From: Deltaproteobacteria bacterium
GTDB lineage: Bacteria; Desulfobacterota; Syntrophia; Syntrophales; UBA2185
Assembly (NCBI GenBank): GCA_026388495.1
Contig: JAPLJQ010000430.1
Location: forward strand, 1 to 8,622
DNA: 8,622 nucleotides
Reading direction: 5' to 3'
Both the position numbers and the translations under genes were made by a program. Below are positions 1-6,482 of the stretch, one piece after another. Position 1 is the first letter of the stretch; each line of letters begins with the position of its first letter. The notes beneath the pieces were generated by a model that saw only the letters and a list, made by a program, of their open reading frames with translations, ran no database searches and was not told the DNA's origin.

Positions 1-807
1 CGTGAACTTACCCACTTTTTTCAGATCCTGAGATGCCCATTTGGGAGCTTCTTCACTTGCTTTCATCTCTGGTGGATATATCAAATAGACCCGAGACGGA
101 ACCGCAAGGATGAGGATGACACCTACGGGGAGGAACCCCACAAACCATTCCGTCCACGTAAAGCTTATATTCACCGTCTTATTCACCAGCTCAAGGGCCA
201 GGAGGTTAGGGGCTAAGGCGGTGATAAACATTGAACTGGTGACACAGGTAGCGGCAAAAGCCGTCCACATAATGTACGCCCCAATCTTGCGAGCCGTCTC
301 TCCCGGATAAGAACCATAAAGGCCCGGCAGATTCCGTATGATGGGAAAGATGGTACCGCCACTCCTTGCGGTGTTGGAAGGAGTGAAAGGGGCCAGTATC
401 AGGTCGGTAAATGTGATGGCATAACCTAACCCCAAAGTCTTTCTGCCTAAAAGCTTAACCAGGACGAGAGCAATGCGCCTGCCCAGCCCCGACTTTTCAT
501 AGCCCAGGGCAAACATAAACGCCCCGAAGATCAGCCAGACCGTTGTATTGGAAAAACCGGATAACGCCCATTTTATCGAGTCACCCGCCTTGGGACTGAT
601 TAGACCCAGAACCGCAACCAGGGTAACACCGATAAATCCGATTGCTGCCGCCGGAATAGGCTCCAGGATCAGACCCAAGATAACAGCGGTGAAAATGGCA
701 AAGAAATACCAAGCATTCGGCTGCAAGCCTTGAGGAATCGGAATTACGCAGATGAGTATTCCTATAAGAATGGGCACAAGTTCTCTCCAATATGGTAACT
801 TTTTCAT
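1..807 (-). CDS. DASS/SLC13-family anion (dicarboxylate) transporter, N-terminal part
   Basis: Inner-membrane carrier of the divalent anion:Na+ symporter family, probably moving a di- or tricarboxylate (succinate, malate, 2-oxoglutarate, tartrate or citrate type). The frame is open for 269 codons from ATG 807 to the left edge, so roughly the last 200 residues of a usual 470-490 are missing. Hydrophobic segments lie at about residues 10-25, 33-48, 52-69, 89-103, 110-121, 171-188 and 223-238. The stretch APFTPSNTARSGGTIFPI (139-156) holds the SNT motif that in this family builds the sodium/substrate site. The TPSNTAR form is typical of the CitT/TtdT/2-oxoglutarate-malate translocator branch, several of which are antiporters. 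The second SNT motif would lie outside the window. The start is set by a strong GGGAGGTG Shine-Dalgarno 8 bases upstream. A sigma-54-like promoter lies further upstream and a sigma-54 activator gene lies next door. The family is sure; the substrate is unknown. Confidence 0.9.
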   Translation of the reverse strand, partial: MKKLPYWRELVPILIGILICVIPIPQGLQPNAWYFFAIFTAVILGLILEPIPAAAIGFIGVTLVAVLGLISPKAGDSIKWALSGFSNTTVWLIFGAFMFALGYEKSGLGRRIALVLVKLLGRKTLGLGYAITFTDLILAPFTPSNTARSGGTIFPIIRNLPGLYGSYPGETARKIGAYIMWTAFAATCVTSSMFITALAPNLLALELVNKTVNISFTWTEWFVGFLPVGVILILAVPSRVYLIYPPEMKASEEAPKWASQDLKKVGKFT

Positions 808-814
808 GGTCTAT

Positions 815-823
815 TCACCTCCC
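815..823 (-). promoter_or_regulatory. Ribosome binding site of the DASS transporter
   Basis: On the minus strand GGGAGGTGA precedes ATG 807 with about 8 bases between, an unusually strong match that fixes the start. The final TGA of this string is also the stop codon of a possible 21-codon leader frame (815-880). Confidence 0.75.
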
Positions 824-906
824 AGTACATAGACTGCCCTCGATCACCAGCCCTCCTATTGCGGTTGGCATCTCCGGCATATTGATTTCTTTTGCATCGT
901 CTTGAG

Positions 907-922
907 TGCAAGAGGGATACCA
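907..922 (-). promoter_or_regulatory. Candidate sigma-54 (-24/-12) promoter of the transporter
   Basis: Read on the minus strand the sequence is TGGTATCCCTCTTGCA. It has the essential GG and GC dinucleotides exactly 10 bases apart and a full TTGCA at -12, against the known consensus TGGCACG-N4-TTGCW. The CACG part is degenerate (TATC). The predicted transcript start is near 897, leaving a leader of about 90 bases before the transporter ATG. The neighbouring regulator gene encodes an enhancer-binding protein that works only with sigma-54, which raises the likelihood. It remains a by-eye match. Confidence 0.5.
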
Positions 923-978
923 GTATGGCGAGCTACTACAAACCGTTGGTATTGAAACCTTTGAAAATTTACACCCCA

Positions 979-1061
979 TGTCATTGCGAGAAGCGAAGCG
1001 ACGTAGCAATCTGACAATTGATCAATTACTTACAAGCTTTCTCCTTCCAGTCGAAATGACA
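979..1061. repeat. MITE-like dispersed repeat with 11-bp terminal inverted repeats
   Basis: The element begins TGTCATTGCGA (979-989) and ends TCGAAATGACA (1051-1061); these are inverse complements with one mismatch. The left half continues with a GAAGCGAAGCG run and the ATTGC/GCAAT pair (984-988 and 1006-1010). The GTCATTGCGAG...GAAGCG...GCAATCT pattern is one I associate with dispersed repeats in many deltaproteobacterial genomes (recall, not a search). There is no coding capacity. It sits between the regulator gene and the sigma-54-like promoter of the transporter and carries a 12-bp palindrome (1016-1027). Confidence 0.55.
1016..1027. promoter_or_regulatory. Perfect 12-bp palindrome, possible activator site
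   Basis: AATTGATCAATT is perfectly self-complementary. Its centre lies about 125 bases upstream of the predicted sigma-54 transcript start at 897, a usual distance for an enhancer bound by an NtrC-type regulator. It lies inside the MITE-like repeat, so it may instead simply belong to that element. No binding evidence exists. Confidence 0.25.
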
Positions 1062-1175
1062 AAGTGGGTATTTTTTAAAAGTATCATTACGATTGAAGTT
1101 GCGCTGGTGGTGTTGAATCAATCTGCATTTCAGGTATGACAGAAACTATAGGTATTGGGTGAGATTATAGGATAT

Positions 1176-1212
1176 TCCGAATAAATCCGAAGGAGTGCAA
1201 TGTATTTCCGAA
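1176..1212. repeat. Three helically phased TCCGAA repeats
   Basis: TCCGAA occurs at 1176-1181, 1186-1191 and 1207-1212, with starts 10 and 21 bases apart, so all three fall on nearly the same face of the helix. They lie between the regulator gene and the transporter. This may be a protein-binding array or chance in a short AT-rich stretch. Confidence 0.25.
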
Positions 1213-1221
1213 AGTCGCAGG

Positions 1222-1237
1222 TATGAATTAATTCATA
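1222..1237. promoter_or_regulatory. Perfect 16-bp palindrome just after the regulator gene
   Basis: TATGAATTAATTCATA is a perfect 16-bp palindrome ending 8 bases from the regulator stop codon. On the plus strand it is followed by GGC and six T (1241-1246), so it could be a weak terminator facing the regulator gene. The stem is AT-rich with at most 6 pairs around a 4-base loop, so a protein-binding site is equally possible. Confidence 0.3.
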
Positions 1238-1245
1238 GGCTTTTT

Positions 1246-2664
1246 TCAAATGTGTTTTCGCTTGAGTCGTTTGTTCAGGGCCGACTGTGATATCCCCAGC
1301 AGGCGGGCCGCAAGAGACTGATTACCTTTAGACCGGACCATCGCTTCCTTGACGAGGAGTGTAAGCGCCTGATTAAATGTCGGCAGTGTACTGACTCCGG
1401 CAAAGATATTTTCCTCATCTATACTCCCGCGATTACTGGGAACATTGATAAATTCCTGTCGGTCCATGGCCTTCAAAAAAGAATCCATCGAGAGAACACC
1501 GGACTTGTGCTGGGATACCACGTCATAAATCATGGATCTCAATTCCCGAATGTTGCCGGGAAAGTTATACGTCTCCAGGAGATGCAATAACTCTTTGGAT
1601 ATTGACGGCTTCTTCTTCCCGAGGTCACTCGAAGCTTCCTCAAGGAAATTATTCACGAGCAACGGCAGATCCTCTTTTCTCTCACGGAGGGGTGGTATAT
1701 TGATTCTATGGGTCTGCAGCCGATAGTAGAGATCCTTTCTGAACTGACCGGTAGACATCTTTGCAGATATATCCTGATTCGTGGCCACAATGACTCTTGC
1801 TTTCCGCCGCTTGGGTTTGTCGCTGCCGAGAGGAAAGTACGCGCCATCCTGCAGAACACGCAATAGTTTGACTTGCGATGATATGCTCAAGTCACCGATT
1901 TCGTCGAGGAGCAGGGTACCATGAGCTGCTTCTTCAATCATTCCATGTCGGGCGGTATCGGCTCCGGTATATGCCCCCTTTACATGGCCGAAAAGTGTAT
2001 CCGCAAACACGTTGTCATCGAGACCCGCTACATTTACACAAACCATGGGTCCCGTACACCCGCTGAGCTCATGGCTTGCCCGCGCTATCAGTTCTTTTCC
2101 AACACCACTCTCGCCGGTAATGAGAATTGGTTGGGTGCTTTTGGCAATTGATTCAACGTAAAGGAAGATAGAAAGCATTGTTTTGCTTATAGTTATCATT
2201 TTCGCGAAGGCTTCAGGGTGTTCAAGAGAACCGTCAAGTAGACGGCTGCCCATTTCCTGGTTCTCCCTCTGCAACTCAACCATTCGAATGGCATGAAGAA
2301 CCCCCATGACGAGGCGATCTTCTTCTGCAGTTTTGACAAAATAATCATAGGCGCCGTGTTTCATACAGCCGACCGCGGTATCGAGTTGATTCATGCCTGT
2401 AATGATTATCACGACAACTCCTGGATGCTGTTCCGCAATCAGTCTCAGTAACTCCTGACCTGTGAGGTATGGCATCGTAAGGTCAAGGAGGACAAGACCG
2501 ACATCCCGTTCGGAAAGGATATCCGTAACCTGCTGGCTGTCCTCACACAGGATGGTATTCGTGATACCCGCGATTCGTTCGAGAGAGAGACTCAGGGAAT
2601 CCAGCCAGGCGGGCTCGTCATCAACTAACAAAACACTAAATGCGGGGTATGTTTTCTGATTCAT
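1246..2664 (-). CDS. Sigma-54-dependent response regulator (NtrC/DctD type)
   Basis: Cytoplasmic transcription activator of 472 residues and full family length, partner of the upstream kinase. The receiver domain is about 8-125, with acidic pair D15/D16, phospho-acceptor D61 in LLDLTMP, T89 and K111. The AAA+ sigma-54 interaction domain is about 155-375: Walker A GESGVGKE (184-191), sigma-54 contact loop GAYTGA (230-235, a conservative F-to-Y form of GAFTGA), Walker B LLLDEIG (251-257), arginine-finger region FRKDLYYRL (308-316) and sensor II FPGNIRELR (368-376). A Fis-type helix-turn-helix closes the protein (about 443-468, NQSLAARLLGISQSALNKRL). All key residues are present. ATG 2664 overlaps the kinase stop as ATGA, so the two genes are translationally coupled. 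The co-directional transporter with a -24/-12-like promoter is the obvious target, but this is inference. Confidence 0.95.
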   Translation of the reverse strand: MNQKTYPAFSVLLVDDEPAWLDSLSLSLERIAGITNTILCEDSQQVTDILSERDVGLVLLDLTMPYLTGQELLRLIAEQHPGVVVIIITGMNQLDTAVGCMKHGAYDYFVKTAEEDRLVMGVLHAIRMVELQRENQEMGSRLLDGSLEHPEAFAKMITISKTMLSIFLYVESIAKSTQPILITGESGVGKELIARASHELSGCTGPMVCVNVAGLDDNVFADTLFGHVKGAYTGADTARHGMIEEAAHGTLLLDEIGDLSISSQVKLLRVLQDGAYFPLGSDKPKRRKARVIVATNQDISAKMSTGQFRKDLYYRLQTHRINIPPLRERKEDLPLLVNNFLEEASSDLGKKKPSISKELLHLLETYNFPGNIRELRSMIYDVVSQHKSGVLSMDSFLKAMDRQEFINVPSNRGSIDEENIFAGVSTLPTFNQALTLLVKEAMVRSKGNQSLAARLLGISQSALNKRLKRKHI

Positions 2665-4406
2665 GATTTTTCCTCTTCAGGGACCGCAGGAATTCGAATG
2701 GTGATGGTCGTACCCTGCGTCGGGGTCGATGCAAACTCAAGAGAGCCCCGATGCTCTTTGATAATACCTGCCGAAATGGAGAGCCCGAGACCCGTGCCGC
2801 CCCGATCTCTCTTAGTAGTGAAAAAAGGATCTGTCAGATGTGGTAAATTTTCGGGTGCAATTCCTTCACCTTCGTCACGAATCTCCAACACGACTTCTCC
2901 CCTGTCCCGGTCGTGTCTCGTAGAAAGGAATATCCCCTCCTCACTATTTCTGAGAGCTTGACATGCATTTAAGATCAAATTCACTATGACCTGTTCGATA
3001 CGTTGGGTGTGCCCCTTGATTTTGGGCATGTCCTGGGCGTACTGCCGGCTGAAACGGCTTGTTGACTTCCGTATTGTGTTTTCGACAAGCCGCACTGCTG
3101 TTTTAACGGCGGCATTAAAATTCAACAGATGGGTATGCTCCGATTCGTCTCGCCGGGCAAAGTCCTTCAGGTCATCGACTATGCGTTTGATCTTCTTCGC
3201 ACCGTCCTGGATTTCAAGAAGCTTTGGCTGAAGCTTGATCCGCATCCGTGAATAGGGAAGCCCCGCCACCTCGAAGTCGCCGTTCTCCTTATAGTAAGCC
3301 TCAACAATTGGTTCGATATCCTTGAAACAATCTATGATAAGGGGTGTGTTGAGAAGGATTAAACCATTGGGGTTGTTGATTTCGTGAGCAACTCCCGATA
3401 CCAGAATGCCGATGGAGGCCATTTTGTCAGCCTGTACCAGTTGCTGATGCTGAAGTCGAAGCTCTTCCGCAGCGCGTTTACGCTCCTGAATCTCCCGTTC
3501 GAGGTCAGCGGTTCTGATTGCCACCTGCTTTTTGAGCGTTCTCGACCACACCAGCGTTCCCGATAGCATAAAGAGAAACAGAATAGTCACGATAGAGCCA
3601 TACTTGATGATTCCGCGCCAGGGAACACCCTGAGACTCGAATACCCCCAGCCACTTGTCGTAAATTAGCTGATACTGTCCGGTTTGCTTGAGGATGGCGA
3701 GACCCTCATCGAAGCGGGCCAGCAGTTCTGTGTTGCCCTTCTTAACGGCATAGCCGTACTTTACGGAAATAACACTTTTCGCAACAGGCACCACGTTCAT
3801 TAGTCGCAGCTCTTTAATAATATAGGCGGCCGGAAAATTTGCAACTACCGCATAGTCATGCTTTCCGGATGCGATAAGCTGCAATGCGTCAGCCTGTGTA
3901 TCGGTGAGCACTGCTTTCAAATTCACTTTCTTCTCGTTAAGATAGTCATGAATGAACCCGCGACCATGGAAGGCAACCTCTTTCCCTTCGAGATCTTCCA
4001 GTGAGCTCACCCCCGGAACGCCTTGCCGTGCAAATATTGAATGATCCACAACAGTGTGGGGAATAAAATCAACTACTTTTGCCCTTCCTTCAGAATAGGA
4101 CATGCCCTGGAGAATATCGACATCTCCCGTTTCAAGAGCCCTGCGCACTTCTCTCCAAACCCCTAACCGAAACTCAACTTTCATTCCCATGATATCCGCA
4201 ATAGCCTTTGTAAGGTCAATGTTGTAACCAGTGGGGTTTCCTTCCCGGTCGAGAAACTCGTAAGGAGGATAGTATCGATTGCCGCCTACAACGATGATTT
4301 TTTCATTGCGGGGGAGCGCTTCCTCCCGGGCTGCTCCGTAAGCAAGCACGGGCAGAAAGAGAAGAACCATAATAATGGACAGGAAATGTATTCGATTGTC
4401 AGGCAT
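2661..4406 (-). CDS. Hybrid-sensor histidine kinase with periplasmic SBP_bac_3 domain
   Basis: Inner-membrane sensor kinase of 581 residues. The order is: signal peptide or first membrane helix (about 7-24); a solute-binding-protein family 3 domain (about 36-255), as in amino-acid ABC receptors fused to kinases; a transmembrane helix (about 269-287); a coiled-coil linker (about 290-328); a HisKA domain with catalytic H341 in HEINNP; and a HATPase_c domain with N-box VNLILNACQAL (475-485), G1 DEGEG (511-515), F-box PFFTTK (527-532) and G2 GGTGLGLS (536-543). The HEINNP form is typical of NtrB/DctB-like kinases, which pair with sigma-54 regulators. In the binding domain the ligand-carboxylate arginine is kept (R108 in YSEGRAKVVDF). 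The acidic residue that usually holds the amino group appears as N190 (VVANFP, where VVxD is usual). It forms an operon with the next gene. No clear Shine-Dalgarno is seen before ATG 4406. Confidence 0.94.
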   Translation of the reverse strand: MPDNRIHFLSIIMVLLFLPVLAYGAAREEALPRNEKIIVVGGNRYYPPYEFLDREGNPTGYNIDLTKAIADIMGMKVEFRLGVWREVRRALETGDVDILQGMSYSEGRAKVVDFIPHTVVDHSIFARQGVPGVSSLEDLEGKEVAFHGRGFIHDYLNEKKVNLKAVLTDTQADALQLIASGKHDYAVVANFPAAYIIKELRLMNVVPVAKSVISVKYGYAVKKGNTELLARFDEGLAILKQTGQYQLIYDKWLGVFESQGVPWRGIIKYGSIVTILFLFMLSGTLVWSRTLKKQVAIRTADLEREIQERKRAAEELRLQHQQLVQADKMASIGILVSGVAHEINNPNGLILLNTPLIIDCFKDIEPIVEAYYKENGDFEVAGLPYSRMRIKLQPKLLEIQDGAKKIKRIVDDLKDFARRDESEHTHLLNFNAAVKTAVRLVENTIRKSTSRFSRQYAQDMPKIKGHTQRIEQVIVNLILNACQALRNSEEGIFLSTRHDRDRGEVVLEIRDEGEGIAPENLPHLTDPFFTTKRDRGGTGLGLSISAGIIKEHRGSLEFASTPTQGTTITIRIPAVPEEEKS

Positions 4407-4439
4407 AGTGGATATATTCGGCAGATATTTTTTTTATGG

Positions 4440-4468
4440 AGTATAGAAATAGGGCGGTTGTGTGTCAA
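4440..4468 (-). promoter_or_regulatory. Sigma-70 promoter of the kinase-regulator operon
   Basis: On the minus strand a perfect -35 TTGACA (4463-4468) is followed after 17 bases by -10 TATACT (4440-4445). The predicted start is near 4433, giving a leader of about 27 bases before ATG 4406. That leader is AT-rich and shows no purine-rich Shine-Dalgarno, so translation may be weak. Confidence 0.75.
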
Positions 4469-4580
4469 GGAGAAATAACCACACGTCTCTTGATCACGTT
4501 TGTTTGATAAGACATTGCTTTCTGACATGCGATATATAGGAAAGTTCCGTTTGTATGTCAATTATTTGTTTTCCACAATA

Positions 4581-4748
4581 TGGTTCATCCCCCTGCGGTT
4601 CGAAGATACAGGGGATGGCGTCATCGTGGCCTTCCTTCTGGCGTTTTCCACATGAGACGTTGCTGTAGTAGCCGTAATATCTCACCATCTGCTCGCCCCG
4701 GTTCGGGATATGCGAACACATGGCGGCCAGCCACTCCAGGGCGGGGAA
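4581..4748 (-). pseudogene. IS91-type transposase C-terminal fragment
   Basis: A minus-strand frame spells about 56 residues that resemble the C-terminal part of IS91/IS801-type (Y2 rolling-circle) transposases: PALEWLAAMCSHIPNRGEQ, then MVRYYGYYSNVSCGKRQKEG, then IPCIFEPQGDEP. The run HIPNRGEQMVRYYGYYSN is a family hallmark that I recognise from memory. The similarity stops at both ends: before it the frame reads unrelated sequence, and after it come unrelated residues until a stop. The catalytic region and the following zinc-binding-like tail are absent, so this is a dead scrap. The frame stays open over 4494-4853, but I do not regard that as a gene. It lies in the 467-base gap between the kinase and the first ATPase and marks past transposon activity there. 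Confidence 0.65.
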
Positions 4749-4812
4749 AAGCAAAGATAGGAGGCATGATGTGGCACGTCCTGACAAAGAAAATATGAAC
4801 CAACCCCTTTCC

Positions 4813-4848
4813 TGAAAGCAAAATTGTGCGCTAATTATTTTGCTTTCA
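4813..4848. promoter_or_regulatory. 12-bp perfect inverted repeat, candidate operator of the first ATPase
   Basis: TGAAAGCAAAAT (4813-4824) is the exact inverse complement of ATTTTGCTTTCA (4837-4848), with a 12-base spacer. The right arm covers the proposed -35 element (4840-4845), so a bound repressor would block the promoter. There is no T-run after it, which argues against a terminator. Confidence 0.5.
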
Positions 4849-4867
4849 CGCAAAAATCATGTATAAT
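4840..4867 (+). promoter_or_regulatory. Promoter of the first DUF4143 ATPase
   Basis: A -35 TTGCTT (4840-4845) and a perfect -10 TATAAT (4862-4867) are 16 bases apart. The expected start of transcription, 7 bases after the -10, is the A of ATG 4874, so the message would be leaderless. Confidence 0.6.
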
Positions 4868-4873
4868 ACGCGC

Positions 4874-6046
4874 ATGCTGAAAGAACGATACCTTACACAG
4901 TACATTCTGGATGATCTGAAGGACAAAATGGTCTTTGTGGGTGGGCCGCGCCAGGTGGGAAAGACGACCCTCTGCCGGAAATTTGTGGCGACTCACTTCA
5001 AAAATCCTGCCTACTTCAATTGGGACAACCGGGCCGACCGTAAAACGATCATGGCCGCAACCTGGCCGGGTGACGCGGAACTCCTCATCTTTGATGAGAT
5101 TCACAAGCACAGGCAATGGAAGGGAATCATCAAGGGAGAATACGACAAGCATAAAGAGACATTCAAATTCCTCGTTACGGGTAGCGCGCGACTGGACCTT
5201 TACAGGAGAGGCGGCGATTCCCTGCAGGGAAGGTATCATTATTACCGGCTGCACCCCTTCACCCTGGCCGAAATGGAGGGTATCTCCGACACCCCCTCCG
5301 TTCTCGGCGAGTTAACCCTGGATCGGGATTTTCACCAGGATGCCCTGGACACGCTCGACAGCTTCGGAGGTTTTCCCGAACCATTCACCAAACAGAGCCC
5401 GCGGCAGCTCAGACGCTGGCATAATGAGAAAATCGAAAGGATGTTCCGGGAAGACATCCAGGATATAGAAGCAATTCGGGATATTGGTAACATGAAGCTC
5501 CTGAGCGATATCTTGCCCACAAAGGTCGGCGCGCGCCTGTCGCTCAATGCCATCCGGGAAGACCTTGAAGTCAGCCATCGTGCCGTTACCCACTGGATGG
5601 ATATTCTGGAAGCATTCTACTATCACTTCCGGATCTACCCGTACTCGACAAAGAAAATTCGTTCGCTTAAAAAAGAGCCGAAACTTTATCTCTGGGACTG
5701 GTCAGAGGTGGATGATGAAGCGAACCGCTTTGAGAACCTGATAGCCTCACATCTTTTGAAGTTTGTGCATTTCATCACCGATCACGAGGGCTACCGGGCG
5801 GAACTTTCCTATCTGAGAGACGTGGACAAACGGGAGGTGGACTTTCTCGTGACTATCGACGGCAGGCCCTGGTTTGCCGTTGAGGCGAAGATGAATGATA
5901 CTGCGTTATCCCCGAACCTTCTCTATTTTCGGGACAGGCTGTCAATTCCCTATATTTATCAGGTTGTAAAAAAGAACAAGGTAGACCTGCTTGAGAAAGG
6001 GGGGAGGATTGTTTCGGCGGGGAGATTCCTGGCCGGGCTTATATAG
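4874..6046 (+). CDS. AAA_14 / DUF4143 family ATPase
   Basis: Predicted cytoplasmic P-loop ATPase of 390 residues with the AAA_14 plus DUF4143 layout. Counting from ATG 4874: Walker A GGPRQVGKTT (23-32), Walker B LLIFDE (70-75), a sensor-like FLVTGSARLD (about 99-108), then SLQGRYHYYRLHPFTLAE, the family's usual passage into the middle region. The C-terminal part shows REVDFLV then WFAVEAK, a D-x(n)-E-x-K pattern (D323, E337, K339) like PD-(D/E)xK nuclease folds. Cellular function is not established for this very common family; links to mobile elements or defence are suggestions only. I prefer ATG 4874 over the in-frame ATG 4859 because the -10 box lies between them and neither has a Shine-Dalgarno. 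The gene is intact, unlike its relative at 6483. It ends 8 bases before the HsdM remnant. Confidence 0.88.
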   Translation: MLKERYLTQYILDDLKDKMVFVGGPRQVGKTTLCRKFVATHFKNPAYFNWDNRADRKTIMAATWPGDAELLIFDEIHKHRQWKGIIKGEYDKHKETFKFLVTGSARLDLYRRGGDSLQGRYHYYRLHPFTLAEMEGISDTPSVLGELTLDRDFHQDALDTLDSFGGFPEPFTKQSPRQLRRWHNEKIERMFREDIQDIEAIRDIGNMKLLSDILPTKVGARLSLNAIREDLEVSHRAVTHWMDILEAFYYHFRIYPYSTKKIRSLKKEPKLYLWDWSEVDDEANRFENLIASHLLKFVHFITDHEGYRAELSYLRDVDKREVDFLVTIDGRPWFAVEAKMNDTALSPNLLYFRDRLSIPYIYQVVKKNKVDLLEKGGRIVSAGRFLAGLI

Positions 6047-6054
6047 AAGTCTGA

Positions 6055-6347
<293 letters not shown>

Positions 6348-6385
6348 AAATGACTTGATTGCGAGTTGGTATAAGTAAACCGTGC

Positions 6386-6414
6386 TTGACATCACGTAAT
6401 GTTGTGAGTAAAAT
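6386..6414 (+). promoter_or_regulatory. Sigma-70 promoter of the second DUF4143 ATPase
   Basis: A perfect -35 TTGACA (6386-6391), a 17-base spacer and -10 TAAAAT (6409-6414). The predicted start is near 6421, with a leader of about 60 bases. Three TGAGT/ACTCA half-sites cover the -10 and the start. Confidence 0.75.
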
Positions 6415-6431
6415 AACTCATCGTATTGAGT
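6405..6431. promoter_or_regulatory. Operator candidate: three phased TGAGT half-sites
   Basis: TGAGT (6405-6409), ACTCA (6416-6420) and TGAGT (6427-6431) alternate in orientation with exactly 6 bases between each, so centres are 11 bases apart, one helical turn. They overlap the -10 and transcript start, the expected place for a repressor. The binder is unknown. Confidence 0.55.
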
Positions 6432-6467
6432 AAATTGTAAATCACATTTTGTCCGTGACGCTCATAG

Positions 6468-6473
6468 AGGAGG
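6468..6473 (+). promoter_or_regulatory. Ribosome binding site of the second ATPase
   Basis: AGGAGG lies 9 bases before ATG 6483, choosing this codon over the in-frame ATG at 6498. Confidence 0.75.
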
Positions 6474-6482
6474 TTCGCAGGG

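Noticed and set aside
86..88. A stretch SNTTVW in the transporter (residues 86-91) as one of the two functional SNT motifs
   Set aside because: The TPSNTARSGG stretch at residues 143-152 fits the first functional motif; the earlier one seems coincidental, and the second true motif should lie outside the window. Coordinates given here are residue numbers.
906..1139. Open plus-strand frame of 77 codons
   Set aside because: It runs through the dispersed repeat and the transporter's regulatory region, with no ribosome site and no familiar sequence.
4597..4604. GGTTCGAA, like the T-loop of a tRNA
   Set aside because: The bases on either side cannot form a T-stem and no other tRNA arms are present; it lies in the transposase fragment.
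4586..4617. Hairpin CATCCCC...GGGGATG as a possible terminator
   Set aside because: It has a 13-base loop and a bulge, no T-run follows, and it falls in former coding sequence.
4772..4786. TGGCACG on the plus strand, a perfect -24 half of a sigma-54 promoter upstream of the first ATPase
   Set aside because: The -12 position, 10 bases after GG, reads CA instead of GC, and a good sigma-70 promoter stands closer to the gene.
4494..4853. Open minus-strand frame of 119 codons as a gene
   Set aside because: Only its middle resembles a protein family (IS91 transposase); both ends are unrelated and there is no Shine-Dalgarno at its ATG.
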